A DNA stretch of 64,000 nucleotides, from contig NW_019773625.1 in the NCBI RefSeq assembly GCF_001039355.2, positions 513,864 through 577,863 on the forward strand, in the 5' to 3' direction. Below the pieces are notes generated by a model. That model worked only from the letters and a program-made list of their open reading frames with translations. It was not told the DNA's origin and ran no database searches. A program made the position numbers and the translations under genes. Shown piece by piece: positions 12,401-22,056 of the stretch. Origin of the DNA: Lingula anatina (lineage: Eukaryota > Brachiopoda > Lingulata > Lingulida > Lingulidae). Every line of letters starts with the position of its first letter. Within the stretch, counting starts at the first letter, position 1.

Positions 12401-15400
12401 GCTGAGGAGGATAACCAAGCTGGTAAGACTTCACAGTTGAGGACTAACAAGGTCAAAAACTGCCTATTTTGTTCCTGTAATTAATGTTAATGTAATCTTG
12501 ACTGTGGAATTTTAAATCCATTCAGTCACTGACAGCTGTTTCTGCTTAAGGCCAGTAGATTCTTAGTACCTGATTACCCAAATTGCCAGTTGTGTAAAAT
12601 GTTTTGGCATGGATTGCTTGCTTTGGGGAACCTAGAGATCCAGCTGATTATTGATTTTGATTATTAACTTCTTGTACATTTTTGAAAAAAGTTTCTGTAA
12701 TTTTATCCTATAATATTAGGTGTTGGCCAAACCTTACTAGCTGCAAGTGGCTCTGCAGGAGCTACTGGATTGAAAATTGGTTTCATGGGAGGAAATCAGA
12801 CCAGCTTTACCTTAGGTTAGAACATGTAGTTTCCAGTTTCTACTTCAATCAGGGTACGAAATAAGGACCGTCCGGCAGCCCGGGACGGCTCAATTATCAC
12901 CCGGGCGGTCTCTTTCCAAAAGTTGCCAGTCCGTCGGTCTGGCCATTTTCTGGCCTCTAAAATAATTGTATATCAATATGCACGTTCATATTAAGCAGAT
13001 TTGGTTGAAATAAAACGAAAACAATGAGGCTCACCCTTCAAAAAAATGAACGAAAACCGATAGTAGGTCCTACATGCTTATTCACTGTTTTCCCGGCATG
13101 CCTAGCGCAAAGACCCTTCACCGTGTTATGAAACATTTGATACAAAGTATCAAACGCAGCATTTATATGCTTGTTTGCGAGACAAATAATGAACGATGTG
13201 TGCTCATTCAAGTTCAGAACAACACAATCTCTTCTAAATACGCAGTTTAATTTTTGATTCTTCTATAATCTGTAATTGTACGATGTCTTTCTCATAAAAG
13301 ATTTAATTGAATGACGTCAGGACCCACGTGGATTACCCCTGTTGCAGTCTACCCTCTCTAAGTATTTTGGTGCTAATAATGAATGTGATGCCCCAGCACG
13401 TAAGAAAACAACACAGGAAGATAACAGACAGTCAAATAAAGTGTATGATGACACCAAAGCAGGGCTCCGCAGGTAAAAATTCAGTTCGGACAAGTGAATT
13501 TGCAGGGTGGGCTGTCCGATGGACAGGTTATGTCTTATTAGAACTTAAGAACAAAAATCTTGAAAAAGAAATTTCTGTTGCATACTAACGTCTTCTCGTC
13601 TCTTCCTGGATGGCATTAAAAAGAGTGACCTACATTGGTGCAAAACACGTGGTCACAAAACGAAGTCTTAGCAAACTTACCGCCAGATTATGAAAGTGAA
13701 CACCTTTCAGAACTTCACAAGACAGAATTTATTCACATAACAGGCTGACTACTTAATATTTATTTGTTTTAAAATCTACGTGCTCTAGTAATAAAGACCG
13801 TTCCTAAAATAGAAACCACACAAGTACTGGGTACAACAGCCAGATTGGACTGGATGAACTGGATGTATCTAGTTTGTTGTCAAGGCAACATACTGCCTGT
13901 CAATCAAATGTGTTGCACACTATCACCTCACAACCATTTGAAGTTGGAAAGTCAAACTTTGGGAATGAAGATCTTGTTGAAATGTTGTTTATTTGCATAA
14001 CCTGAAATTTTGTAAGATGTTTTATTTAATGACTCTAGCACCACCTGTGTTATTTACAGTTCAAAATTTAGTGCTGGAATTTGATAAATTAGCAATGCTG
14101 TCATATACCAGTGTGATATTGATGTAAGGAAGAAAATTAGTGATAAAAATGTGAGAATTTAAATCAAAAAAGAAAGGGAAATTTTTTAAATGACTGATTT
14201 TATTTAATTCATATATTTAAAAAAATCAAACACGTTACCCCTAAAGAAAGCAAATATAATATAAATATCAATTAAAAAAAACTTTAATATTAGTGATATT
14301 TATATGTAAGTAAACTATTATACAATGAATATTCTTCAATTTTTAATAAAATTTATTCAAATATTATAAATTTTGAATATTTTAATAAAATAATATAATG
14401 CTNNCCCCCCCCCCCCACCCACCACCACCACCACCACCTCCTGCTCACAGTGTTTTTTTAAGACTTGGTTCAACTTCATGTGAATCTGTTATCAAATTTC
14501 AGATTTACAATAAGTGGTCCCTGTACCCCAAACCCTGGGAAAAGCCCTGATCGAAACCATGTTAAATCAGACTTATATGCAAGATTAAATATTCAGGAGT
14601 TCACAAGTATGAGAAAACAACTTTTTATCTGAAAATAAATCCACTGCATTTTCCAGGCTCATTTGGCTGAATATCTTGGTTATAAATACATTACATGTAT
14701 AACTACACATGTTAATGTTTACAAAGTTTACCAAGAGGTATGAAGGGAAAAAATTGGTTTTGTTGGACAGATTGGATTCAAAATAGGACACGCCAAATTT
14801 ATGATCACCTGTCCAAAGGACAGGTGCTCATTAAAGTTAGCGTCAAGCCCTGCAAAAGGAAAAGATCAGTTTTGCCATCGTGGAAAACTGAATTTTCTGG
14901 GTTAATTTGTGATGAGACTGATAGTAAAAACGTCATTTGTAACAAGCGGGTCATGCAACTAGACTCTGATTATGACGGTCACATGCAGTGAATCAGACTT
15001 TTCCGATTTGGGTTCAGAGCATAATGTTTCAGATGCTGACAATGAAGAATAAATTCACTTTGAGACTAAGAGTCCTTGTTTCAATATCGTTCCTGCCTGA
15101 AATTGGTTTAATCAGGTAATTTTCAAAAAAATTCAGGACTGGCTACTTTTGGTCAGGGCTGGCTACTTTTCAAAGTTGCCAGCCCTGCTGTCCAGCTTCA
15201 AATTTATACGAATTTCATACCCTGCTTCAATGCATTACTGCCTTTACAATTTAAGAAGTACTTATTAGACGGCCCCTCTTTACATGTTTTCTAAAAGGCT
15301 CTCACATCTTTTGGACCTGTTCTAAGTGATAGATAAATTTCATCAAAATTTGTAACTAGAATCCCTCACTGTCTTGGAGTCACATCAATCAGATCACAGT

Positions 15401-18400
15401 TGTAGCATTTCTTTTTACAAATCCTCTCCAGTTTTGCACCACATCATTTGATATATTGTCTCTAGCCAGCAACTGTTATGAAATCTAATATCTATCTCAT
15501 TAAATGTTAACATCTTTTCAAACAAGTTATTCATTTGAAAGATTATTTTTTCCAGGAGAGTTTGCATTTTGGAAAGCAATGCAAAGCTCATCAGAGAAAC
15601 CACCTGTTAAGTCTGAAGCAAAACCAACAAGTGGGTTCTCATTTAGTGCCCCTCCTCCCACTACAGTCTCTTCAAGTGGAAAAAGCACTGCAGCTTCAAC
15701 TTCAACCACAACTGCAACTGTCAGCCCTTCTGTTTCCTCTGGAGCTGCAGCGCCAACACGTACTACTTTATTTGGTGGAACTGGTTATGTATTGGGGTCA
15801 AAACCTGCAGCAACTGTGACAACAGCAAAAACAACATCTGCAACTACAGCCAGTGTTTTCAGTGGTTCTGGTGGCAAACCAAGTGAAGGGAGCACCACTT
15901 CTGTCAGTCAAGGCTTAGTGGGGAAGCCTGAAGCAGCCAACAGTTCACCAAAAGTCAGCGTGTCTGGTGATGCTGGGGCCGAACAAGGTGAAGGGGGGGC
16001 CACTTCTGTCACTTTTGGCCAAAGCTTGAATGGGAAGCCAATAGTACCCACAAGTTCAGTACAAGTGGAAGAGTCATCCCCAGTGGTTTCAAAAGTGGAA
16101 ACGGTTACAACAACAACTTCTTCAGCTTTTGGCTCTGGCTTTTCTTTGGCAACAGGCACATCGGCACCATCTGGTGGATTTTCCTTTGGGGGATCCAACT
16201 TTGGTGGAACTGCAACTACATCTTCATCTGTGGCTGGGGGTGCGGCAGGGAGTGCTGCACCAGCAACATCTGGTGTGGGTCTCTTCGGAAAATCAACTGC
16301 CAGTTCAGGGTTTGGATTTGCATTTACTCAGCCAACAACAGGGGCATCTGTATTTGGTGGATCTTCTACAGTGACTGCTACAACAGCACCAGCAACAACA
16401 ACTGCAGCATCAGCACCTTTAGGAACAGTAGCAACTACTGCAACAGCAGAGACAACAACAGCTGTTACGACTACTGCTGCAACAAGTTCATTGTCTGGAG
16501 GCACTTCAACTAGCACTACGACCACTGCAACTTCATTATTCAGTGGTGGTGGAGCAGGCACTGGGTTATTTGGGCAGGCAACTACCAGTGGAGCTACAGG
16601 GTTTACGGCCCTGGGCAGAGGGGGGACTTCACTCTTTGGAGGTCAAGGTCAACCAGCTACAAGTAACACAGAGGCAGCAGCTGCCACAACTACTATTACT
16701 ACTACTACTACTACTACCACAGCTCCTACTGCAGCAACTTCTACAACTTCATTGTTTGGTGGTATACAGACTACCACCTCCTCCACTGGGGTGTCCATAT
16801 TTGGTACCCAACCCTTAGCTAGTACATCTTCTGTATTTGGTGGTACCCAACCTTCAACAATTACATCTTCTGTATTTGGTGGTACCCAACCTTCAACAAC
16901 TACATCTTCTGGATTTGGTGGTGCCCAACCTTCAGCTACTACATCTTCTGTATTTGGTGGTACCCAACCTTCAGCTACTGCATCTTCTGGATTTGGTGGA
17001 ACCCAACCATCAGCTACTACATCTTCTGTATTTGGTGGTACCCAACCTTCAGCTACTACATCTTCTGTATTTGGTGGAACCCAACCTTCAGCTACTACAT
17101 CTTCTGTATTTGGTGGAACCCAACCTTCAGCTACTACATCTTCTGTATTTGGTGGAACCCAACCTTCAGCTACTACATCTTCTGTATTTGGTGGAACCCA
17201 ACCTTCAGCTACTACATCTTCTGTATTTGGTGGAACCCAACCTTCAGCTACTACATCTTCTGTATTTGGTGGAACCCAACCTTCAGCTACTACATCTTCT
17301 GTATTTGGTGGAACCCAACCTTCAGCTACTACATCTTCTGTATTTGGTGGAACCCAACCTTCAGCTACTACATCTTCTGTATTTGGTGGAACCCAACCTT
17401 CAGCTACTACATCTTCTGTATTTGGTGGAACCCAACCTTCAGCTACTACATCTTCTGTATTTGGTGGAACCCAACCTTCAGCTACTACATCTTCTGTATT
17501 TGGTGGAACCCAACCTTCAGCTACTACATCTTCTGTATTTGGTGGAACCCAACCTTCAGCTACTACATCTTCTGTATTTGGTGGAACCCAACCTTCAGCT
17601 ACTACATCTTCTGTATTTGGTGGAACCCAACCTTCAGCTACTACATCTTCTGTATTTGGTGGAACCCAACCTTCAGCTACTACATCTTCTGTATTTGGTG
17701 GAACCCAACCTTCAGCTACTACATCTTCTGTATTTGGTGGAACCCAACCTTCAGCTACTACATCTTCTGTATTTGGTGGAACCCAACCTTCAGCTACTAC
17801 ATCTTCTGTATTTGGTGGAACCCAACCTTCAGCTACTACATCTTCTGTATTTGGTGGAACCCAACCTTCAGCTACTACATCTTCTGTATTTGGTGGTTCC
17901 CAACCTTCAGCTACTACATCTTCTGTATTTGGTGGAACCCAACATTTAGCCACTACATCTGTATTTGGTGGAACCCAAGTTTCAGCTACTACAGCCTCAG
18001 TATTTGGTGGAGCACAACCCACAAGTTCTACCAGCACCACACCACTTTTTGGTGGTGAACAGTCTGCCACCACTGCAACCACTGGCACAACGCTCTTTGG
18101 TAATTCACAGGTGTCAAGTTCAACTGCAACACCACCCTTATTTGGTAGCACACCAACTGCAAGCACTGCTACTTCAGCCCCGCTTTTTGGCAGTGCTCAA
18201 CCCAGCACAACTTCCACTGGTGCAGCATCCATATTTGGTGGTGGTTCCACTGTGACCTCTGGTGGAACATTTGGGTCCTCTGGTGGTACATCTGTCTTTG
18301 GTGTCCAGCCTTCAACCACAGGTGGATCTGCCTTTGGGTCAAGCACATTTGGACAGAGTGGCACAGGGTGAGGATAAAGTATCTTACCTTTAAAGACAAT

Positions 18401-18922
18401 AAATACGTAGACCTTTGCATACCAAAAAAAAAATGGATAAATGAGAAAAAAACATAATTTATTTAACAAGGCAAAAGTTTTGATCAAAGTGTCGCTTTTA
18501 TTTTAAGAGAAACAATTAATGCTTTTTGATGTAATAAAAGTGATGCGTCATATCTAATTGCATTATTTAAAATATATTTGATATATATGTATATTTAATC
18601 TATATTTTCCAGGTTGTTTGGTCAGCAGCAGACCTCCACAGCAACCAGTGGTACTGGAACTGGTCCATTTGGCACACCTAGTGCATCAGAGGCCCCTGGG
18701 GGTCTCTTTGGAGGTGGTGGGGGCCTGTTTGGGGGTCTGGGAGGAAAGCCAAGTAAAGAGAATGCCAGTAAAAATGTATTTGGAGGAACTGGATTTCAAG
18801 CTGCTCCAGCCAGTCAAGGATGTGAGTTATGGTATTTTTATATGAAAAGATTTTCTGATGTACATCCCTGAAAATATTTGAGTGGGCTGAATTAAAAAAC
18901 ACTGAACAAAAAACATAGTAAG

Positions 18923-18980
<58 letters not shown>

Positions 18981-20140
18981 TGGAGGGGATACTGTATAAG
19001 TACCAAATATTCATTGATCCTCAGTTTCTTAACATGTACATTGATTAATTTCATTTACAGCCAGTTTGTTTGGTTCCTCTGGTACCACCACCACCAGCCC
19101 CTTTGGTTCCCCAGCTCCCAGTGTATTTGGGGCTGGCACCAGTGGTGGGGGTGGGGGTGCTTTCAGCAGTGGAAGTGGAGGGGTGGCACAGACAGGTTTT
19201 GGAGGATTCAGCCAGCAACAACAACAAAATAAACCACCAGGTACTGTTGGTCTTTTTTTTCTCTTTTTACTAAAGAAAGAGAAAGTTAGCTCTGTTTATT
19301 AAATTTAAATCTGGAAAGGACATGAGAATTAAAAATTATAAAAGCCAAGCACATTTGAAAAAAATTCATTTGCATCAGTGTTTATATTCAATTATTTTAA
19401 ATTTTCTTGACATTATGTAGGTGGGTTTGGTGCTTCTCCCACTTTTGGTGGAGCTGCTTCCTTTGGAGGACGACCTGCCTTTGGAAGTCCCCCTGCATTT
19501 GGCAGCAGCAGTGTCTTTGGTGGAGGTGCTACATTCAGCAGTCCTGTAGGTGGCAGCACATTTGGGTCCTCCCAGACAGCCCAGGGTGGAGGTTTTGCTG
19601 CGTAAGTTGAATTGGAGAAGCTTGTTAGTAGTGAAACCTTAAGAACACAACAACTGACATTTACTTTCTTCTTTTAAGGCATAAACCACAGTTGTTCTAA
19701 TATGAGTGGCTGTACAAGGACAAAATTTAAGTTAATATAATCATGAAAATACTCCATTTGTTTCACATATTCAAGACAAGCTAATATCATCCCCAGGTTT
19801 GCCAATGCTGGAAGTAGCCCTACATTTGGAGCCCTGGCCCAGGGGGGGAACACCCCAAGTTTTGGAAGTGCTGCCCAATCCCAAGCTGCACCCACATTTG
19901 GTGGGTTTGGAAGCCCTCAGGGTGAGTTAGTCTGCATTTTAATGGTTTTTGCAATTGCATATCTGTTAGTTATAAAAGTTCAATAGATCATAAATGATTA
20001 CAGTATTGAAAAAAAAAAACAATCAAGTCCATTATTGCACTTGTCTGAGCGATATGAATAGGATTATGAATAATGAAAATTTCCCCCATTTTGTTCCAGG
20101 GCAGCAACAAACATCCCCCAATTTTTCTGGATGGCGCTAA
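1702..20140 (+). CDS. NUP214: NUP214, nuclear pore FG nucleoporin (28 coding exons, about 2446 aa)
   Basis: Cytoplasmic-face nucleoporin. Family members recruit the mRNA export helicase DDX19/Dbp5 through an N-terminal beta-propeller, anchor with NUP88 and NUP62 through coiled coils, and bind export receptors such as CRM1 through the FG tail. Every exon has usable GT/AG sites, and all 28 join in consistent phase to 7341 nt including the stop. Diagnostic matches to vertebrate NUP214 are [10 protein letters not shown] (exon 2), VCWSPKGKQ (exon 5), the coiled-coil block, the GLGGKPS motif near the C-terminus, and a final SGWR resembling vertebrate GGWRS. The start at 1702 gives [11 protein letters not shown] followed by EFQF, aligned with the vertebrate N-terminus. 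Length exceeds human (about 2090 aa), largely through an expanded minisatellite in exon 23. The following six entries give the exons by domain. Confidence 0.95.
1788..1925. repeat. Interspersed repeat, copy 1 (pairs with 11085-11215)
   Basis: This intron 1 stretch shares ordered blocks with 11085-11215: a GGTATAC block, GCATGAGTGGAT, a block like TGATGTATCTGACTTGTACC, ATGRCAGAT and TGTGGTG. The matches are collinear but interrupted by small indels, as expected of an old interspersed repeat. I cannot assign a family. Edges are approximate. Confidence 0.5.
6768..8381 (+). CDS. NUP214: NUP214 exons 11-13: Ser/Thr/Pro-rich linker with sparse FG motifs, residues 424-754
   Basis: Exons 6768-6974, 7253-7579 and 7924-8381, all entered in phase 1; exon 13 leaves in phase 0. 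The protein is low-complexity and rich in Ser, Thr, Pro, Ala and Gln, with scattered FG dipeptides ([28 protein letters not shown]). This matches the unstructured connector between propeller and coiled coil in vertebrate NUP214. The exon 12 donor has two candidates 3 nt apart; 7579 has the better GTTAGT consensus and both keep frame. Confidence 0.88.
8574..10108 (+). CDS. NUP214: NUP214 exons 14-17: coiled-coil region, residues 755-1005
   Basis: Exons 8574-8723, 9114-9376, 9511-9687 and 9945-10108. The translation is charged and heptad-rich: [21 protein letters not shown] at the start aligns with the human segment [21 protein letters not shown], and [19 protein letters not shown] aligns with human LANNREIINQQRKRLNHLV. 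The exon 17 segment [15 protein letters not shown] matches the human SPMKQAQLRNFLAKR segment. In the family this region assembles with the NUP88 and NUP62 coiled coils and fixes the protein to the cytoplasmic filaments of the pore. Confidence 0.9.
10312..12815 (+). CDS. NUP214: NUP214 exons 18-22: connector into the FG tail, residues 1006-1264
   Basis: Exons 10312-10466, 10740-10997, 11738-11870, 12288-12422 and 12720-12815. Exon 18 is still charged and partly helical ([16 protein letters not shown]). Exons 19, 20 and 22 are Ser/Thr/Gly-rich with FG or FM motifs. Exon 21 is strikingly acidic, with a Glu/Asp run ([18 protein letters not shown]) not expected of an FG domain. Its acceptor (GGCCCTAG) has a weaker pyrimidine tract, but phase 1 on both sides means it can be included or skipped without a frameshift. 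Introns here hold one inverted-repeat element and an old repeat. Confidence 0.82.
11085..11215. repeat. Interspersed repeat, copy 2 (pairs with 1788-1925)
   Basis: Lies in the intron after NUP214 exon 19 and shares collinear blocks with 1788-1925, including GCATGAGTGGAT and a GACTTATACCATGACAGAT block. It sits immediately before the inverted-repeat element at 11243. Family unknown; edges approximate. Confidence 0.5.
11243..11488. mobile_element. MITE-like inverted-repeat element, family A copy 1
   Basis: A long imperfect hairpin. The left arm contains TTGGATCAATCTATCTCCC, then TGGGGAGTCTCA and CCGGCTTAAATGTCTGTCA. The right arm carries the reverse complements (TGACAGACATTTAAGCCGG, TGAGACTCCCCAGGGAGTTA, GATTGATCCA). 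It ends in GGCATGGGAACCCAGTCTAA, exactly as the element at 28666-28921 does. There is no coding capacity, so it is probably a non-autonomous DNA transposon. The target-site duplication is unclear. Confidence 0.7.
12850..15224. mobile_element. hAT-like DNA transposon remnant, 2.4 kb, in NUP214 intron 22
   Basis: Flanked by CTTCAAT directly on both sides (12843-12849 and 15225-15231), with terminal inverted repeats CAGGGTACGAAAT and ATTTCATACCCTG (12 of 13 matching). TIRs starting CAG.G with a 7-8 bp duplication are typical of the hAT superfamily. The interior has short broken reading frames (13307-13588, 14740-14991) but no recognisable transposase, so it looks non-autonomous or decayed. It also has subterminal GC-rich inverted motifs (CCGTCCGGC, CCGGGCGGTC), an AT-rich core near 14.2-14.4 kb, and an N pair in a C/CCA run at 14403. 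It explains why intron 22 (12816-15555) is far longer than its neighbours. Confidence 0.65.
14403..14445. repeat. Ambiguous bases plus poly-C and (CCA)n low-complexity run
   Basis: Two N bases at 14403-14404 are followed by a run of C and then ACC/CCA triplets. The assembly probably stumbled at the homopolymer. It lies inside the hAT-like element and is non-coding. Confidence 0.9.
15556..18367 (+). CDS. NUP214: NUP214 exon 23: giant FG-repeat exon, residues 1265-2202
   Basis: A single open exon of 2812 nt, entered in phase 1 after TTTTTTCCAG and left in phase 2 at AGG|GTGAGG. The product is almost wholly Ser, Thr, Gly, Ala, Pro and Val, with dozens of FG, FGG, SVFGG and LFGG motifs and very few charged residues. 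That is a classic cohesive FG domain for transport-receptor binding and the permeability barrier. The central part is a 28-unit tandem repeat (next entry). The 5' part is Thr/Ala-rich, with runs of ACT/ACA codons near 16690-16740. Open frames in the other strand and frames over the repeat are by-products of its 39-bp period. Confidence 0.93.
16845..17936 (+). repeat. In-frame coding minisatellite, 28 x 39 bp (13-residue FG unit)
   Basis: The span is exactly 28 x 39 = 1092 nt. Each unit encodes 13 residues of the form [13 protein letters not shown], that is, one FGG motif and one QPS per unit. The first five or six units vary (STITSSV, STTTSSG, SATASSG and a GGAQPS form). About 21-22 units from near 17040 to 17890 are almost identical at nucleotide level, including third codon positions. 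A late unit reads GGSQPS, and units decay again after 17936 ([23 protein letters not shown]). Such homogeneity implies recent expansion, and copy number is likely to vary between individuals. Confidence 0.95.
18613..20140 (+). CDS. NUP214: NUP214 exons 24-28: C-terminal FG exons and stop, residues 2202-2446
   Basis: Exons 18613-18821, 19061-19240, 19421-19601, 19797-19921 and 20100-20140, stop TAA at 20138-20140. Exon 24 holds [21 protein letters not shown], close to the conserved vertebrate motif GLGGKPSQDAANKNPF, and is the best single marker of the C-terminal orthology. Exons 25-27 carry [17 protein letters not shown] and PTFGGFGSP motifs. The final exon encodes [13 protein letters not shown], resembling the vertebrate end FGGWRS. 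The intron before exon 25 holds a long (TG)n tract. Confidence 0.92.
18924..18979. repeat. (TG)n microsatellite
   Basis: About 28 uninterrupted TG units in the NUP214 intron between exons 24 and 25, 82 nt before the exon 25 acceptor. No coding role. Confidence 0.97.
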
Positions 20141-20589
20141 ATGTGAGGTTTTTTAGAACAAGCCTAGAACTTTATGAAAAGACCAAAGCAAGACTTGATG
20201 GAAAGCAAAAGAATGATTTTAAGGAAGCATAATCATATATTGTGGAATTGAATTAATAAGAGTCATTCAGCAAAAAAAAAAAAAAAAAACATTTTTGAGT
20301 CTTATCAGTGATACACACCTTTGTGTTATATTTGCCTAATTTCAACTTTATTATCATTTTTTTTTTCACTTTTTACTATGGTATCCTACAATGTGGAAAT
20401 CTACAACAATTGTAACACCAGGATAAGCACTGGGATTTCTGGTGACTTTACCCCCCCTCCCTCCCGTCCCCTCCAAACTGTCTTGTTGAAATCAAAATTG
20501 TTATGCATTTATTACACAAAATGCGTGTCACTGTTATGACTGAAATGCTCACTTTGTTGTGTAATGACCCGTCCTTTTTTTTTTTAAAT

Positions 20590-20595
20590 AATAAA
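20590..20595 (+). terminator. Probable NUP214 polyadenylation signal
   Basis: AATAAA 450 nt after the NUP214 stop, followed within 45 nt by TG-rich sequence. Sequence from 20141 to here reads as 3' UTR with poly-A/poly-T runs and no exon. Other hexamers nearby could also be used. Confidence 0.45.
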
Positions 20596-21344
20596 TGTGT
20601 TGTTGGTAATAATTGTACACAACTTTCATGTATCTAAATCACTGAAATGTTTGCTGCAACAGTAACTTTTTAAAATGTACTCTAGCTTGTATTTGGGAAA
20701 ATTTGACATAATTATCATTGATTTTTGCAAGTGTTTTATATATTTGAGGTAAACGGTAAATATTCACAAGGATTTTTCAAAATGTTCTCATGGGTGTTGG
20801 AAATGTTCTTTAACAGACAATGGAACCTTACACAATGTCTTATCCTGAAGATAGCAGTTGAAATATTGCAAGTGATCTGGTTTGTATTATGATCAAGGTT
20901 TTAGTTGAAATGTTTAACTTCCAAGTAAAAAATGTTTAAAGTAGATGTGTATTTAATATTCAGTCTTGTGTCTGTAAAACTGCAAATCGTGACTGATGAA
21001 TTTGTTTTAATTGTGGTACAATCCTACAAACCCCTGTATAACTCTTAACATATATAGAAACAGCAGTATATGCAAGTCATTATACTATGGCTGGCACTTA
21101 GAAGAACAAGATAATTGCAATTGTATTTCACATACAGGTTTGCCTGTATTTTTATGTTTCTGTGGTATAAGTCAATTCGCCTCGATATAATTACGCTCTT
21201 GTATGTCGCATACAGTGGACTACCGGTGTTGTAACTAGTGCTTAGAATTGAAAATAGAGAAAAATCTATATACAGTGTTTCAGAATTCTTTGAAAAGACC
21301 TAAAAACAAACTTCACAACTAAAACAAATCTATCACAATTATAT

Positions 21345-21350
21345 TTTATT
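21345..21350 (-). terminator. Probable STXBP1 polyadenylation signal
   Basis: Reads AATAAA on the minus strand, about 2.25 kb downstream of the distal alternative stop at 23598. It would give a long AT-rich 3' UTR covering 21.3-23.6 kb. The gap to the NUP214 signal is only about 750 bp, so the two genes converge tail to tail. Confidence 0.35.
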
Positions 21351-22056
21351 TGACAAATCTGTACACATGTATATCACCGATTTCTAAATGACAAAATTGG
21401 ATGAGATGACACACAATAAATTTTACACACATATAATCCACATAGTTCATAAAGGTAAAGTACAAAACAGACATCCATTGCTTCAAAGAAATATTATATT
21501 ATGATTAAGTGCTTAATTTAAATGGAATACCTTTCTTTACATTATCCTTTCTTGCATCATTTAACTTTCTCTGATTAGGTGTTGAATGTTTAGTGTCTTA
21601 TCTAATCAATCAGTTATTAGTAAATAATAGTACTAATAAATGAAACGGATATTCAGACAGAAAGGCAATTTCTTCTTAAAATACTCAAGTCATTTATCTA
21701 ACCATTACTGTATATACACTCATTGAAAAGGGAAATACCCTTTTCACATTAATTATTTCTTACATCCATAAGCCCTTGTTTAGATATTTAAGCAAGTTTA
21801 GTAGGTTTCTTCTAAAGAAGTCTAGGCTTTCCACTTCAGTGTGTAAGCTCAAGAAAATGACTAAAAATGGCAACAACTACTTTAATTTACTTCATTATTA
21901 GATGTTAAATTAACAAATAAGAATTTAAAATCTACTACTCCTGATTGAAAAACTATCACTAACTAAAATGTATCTGGGACCATCTCAGATTTTGGGGCAA
22001 AAAATTATCTTCAAAGTTTTTCTAGACATCACTTCTAACTTTTGGTTATAATATTA

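Noticed and set aside
13307-14991. Two short open frames in the NUP214 intron as exons or a transposase
   Set aside because: They lie inside the hAT-like element, lack splice sites compatible with NUP214 phase and show no transposase motif I recognise.
16845-17936. Regular direct repeats suggestive of a CRISPR array
   Set aside because: Units are contiguous with no spacers, are in frame inside an FG nucleoporin exon, and the DNA is from an animal nuclear genome.
16649-18166. 505-codon antisense open frame and a 370-codon second-frame open frame over the NUP214 repeat
   Set aside because: The 39-bp unit is a multiple of three and has no stop in several frames, so every copy extends these frames automatically. 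Their peptides are simple repeats unlike any protein family, and the + strand FG frame is clearly the real one.
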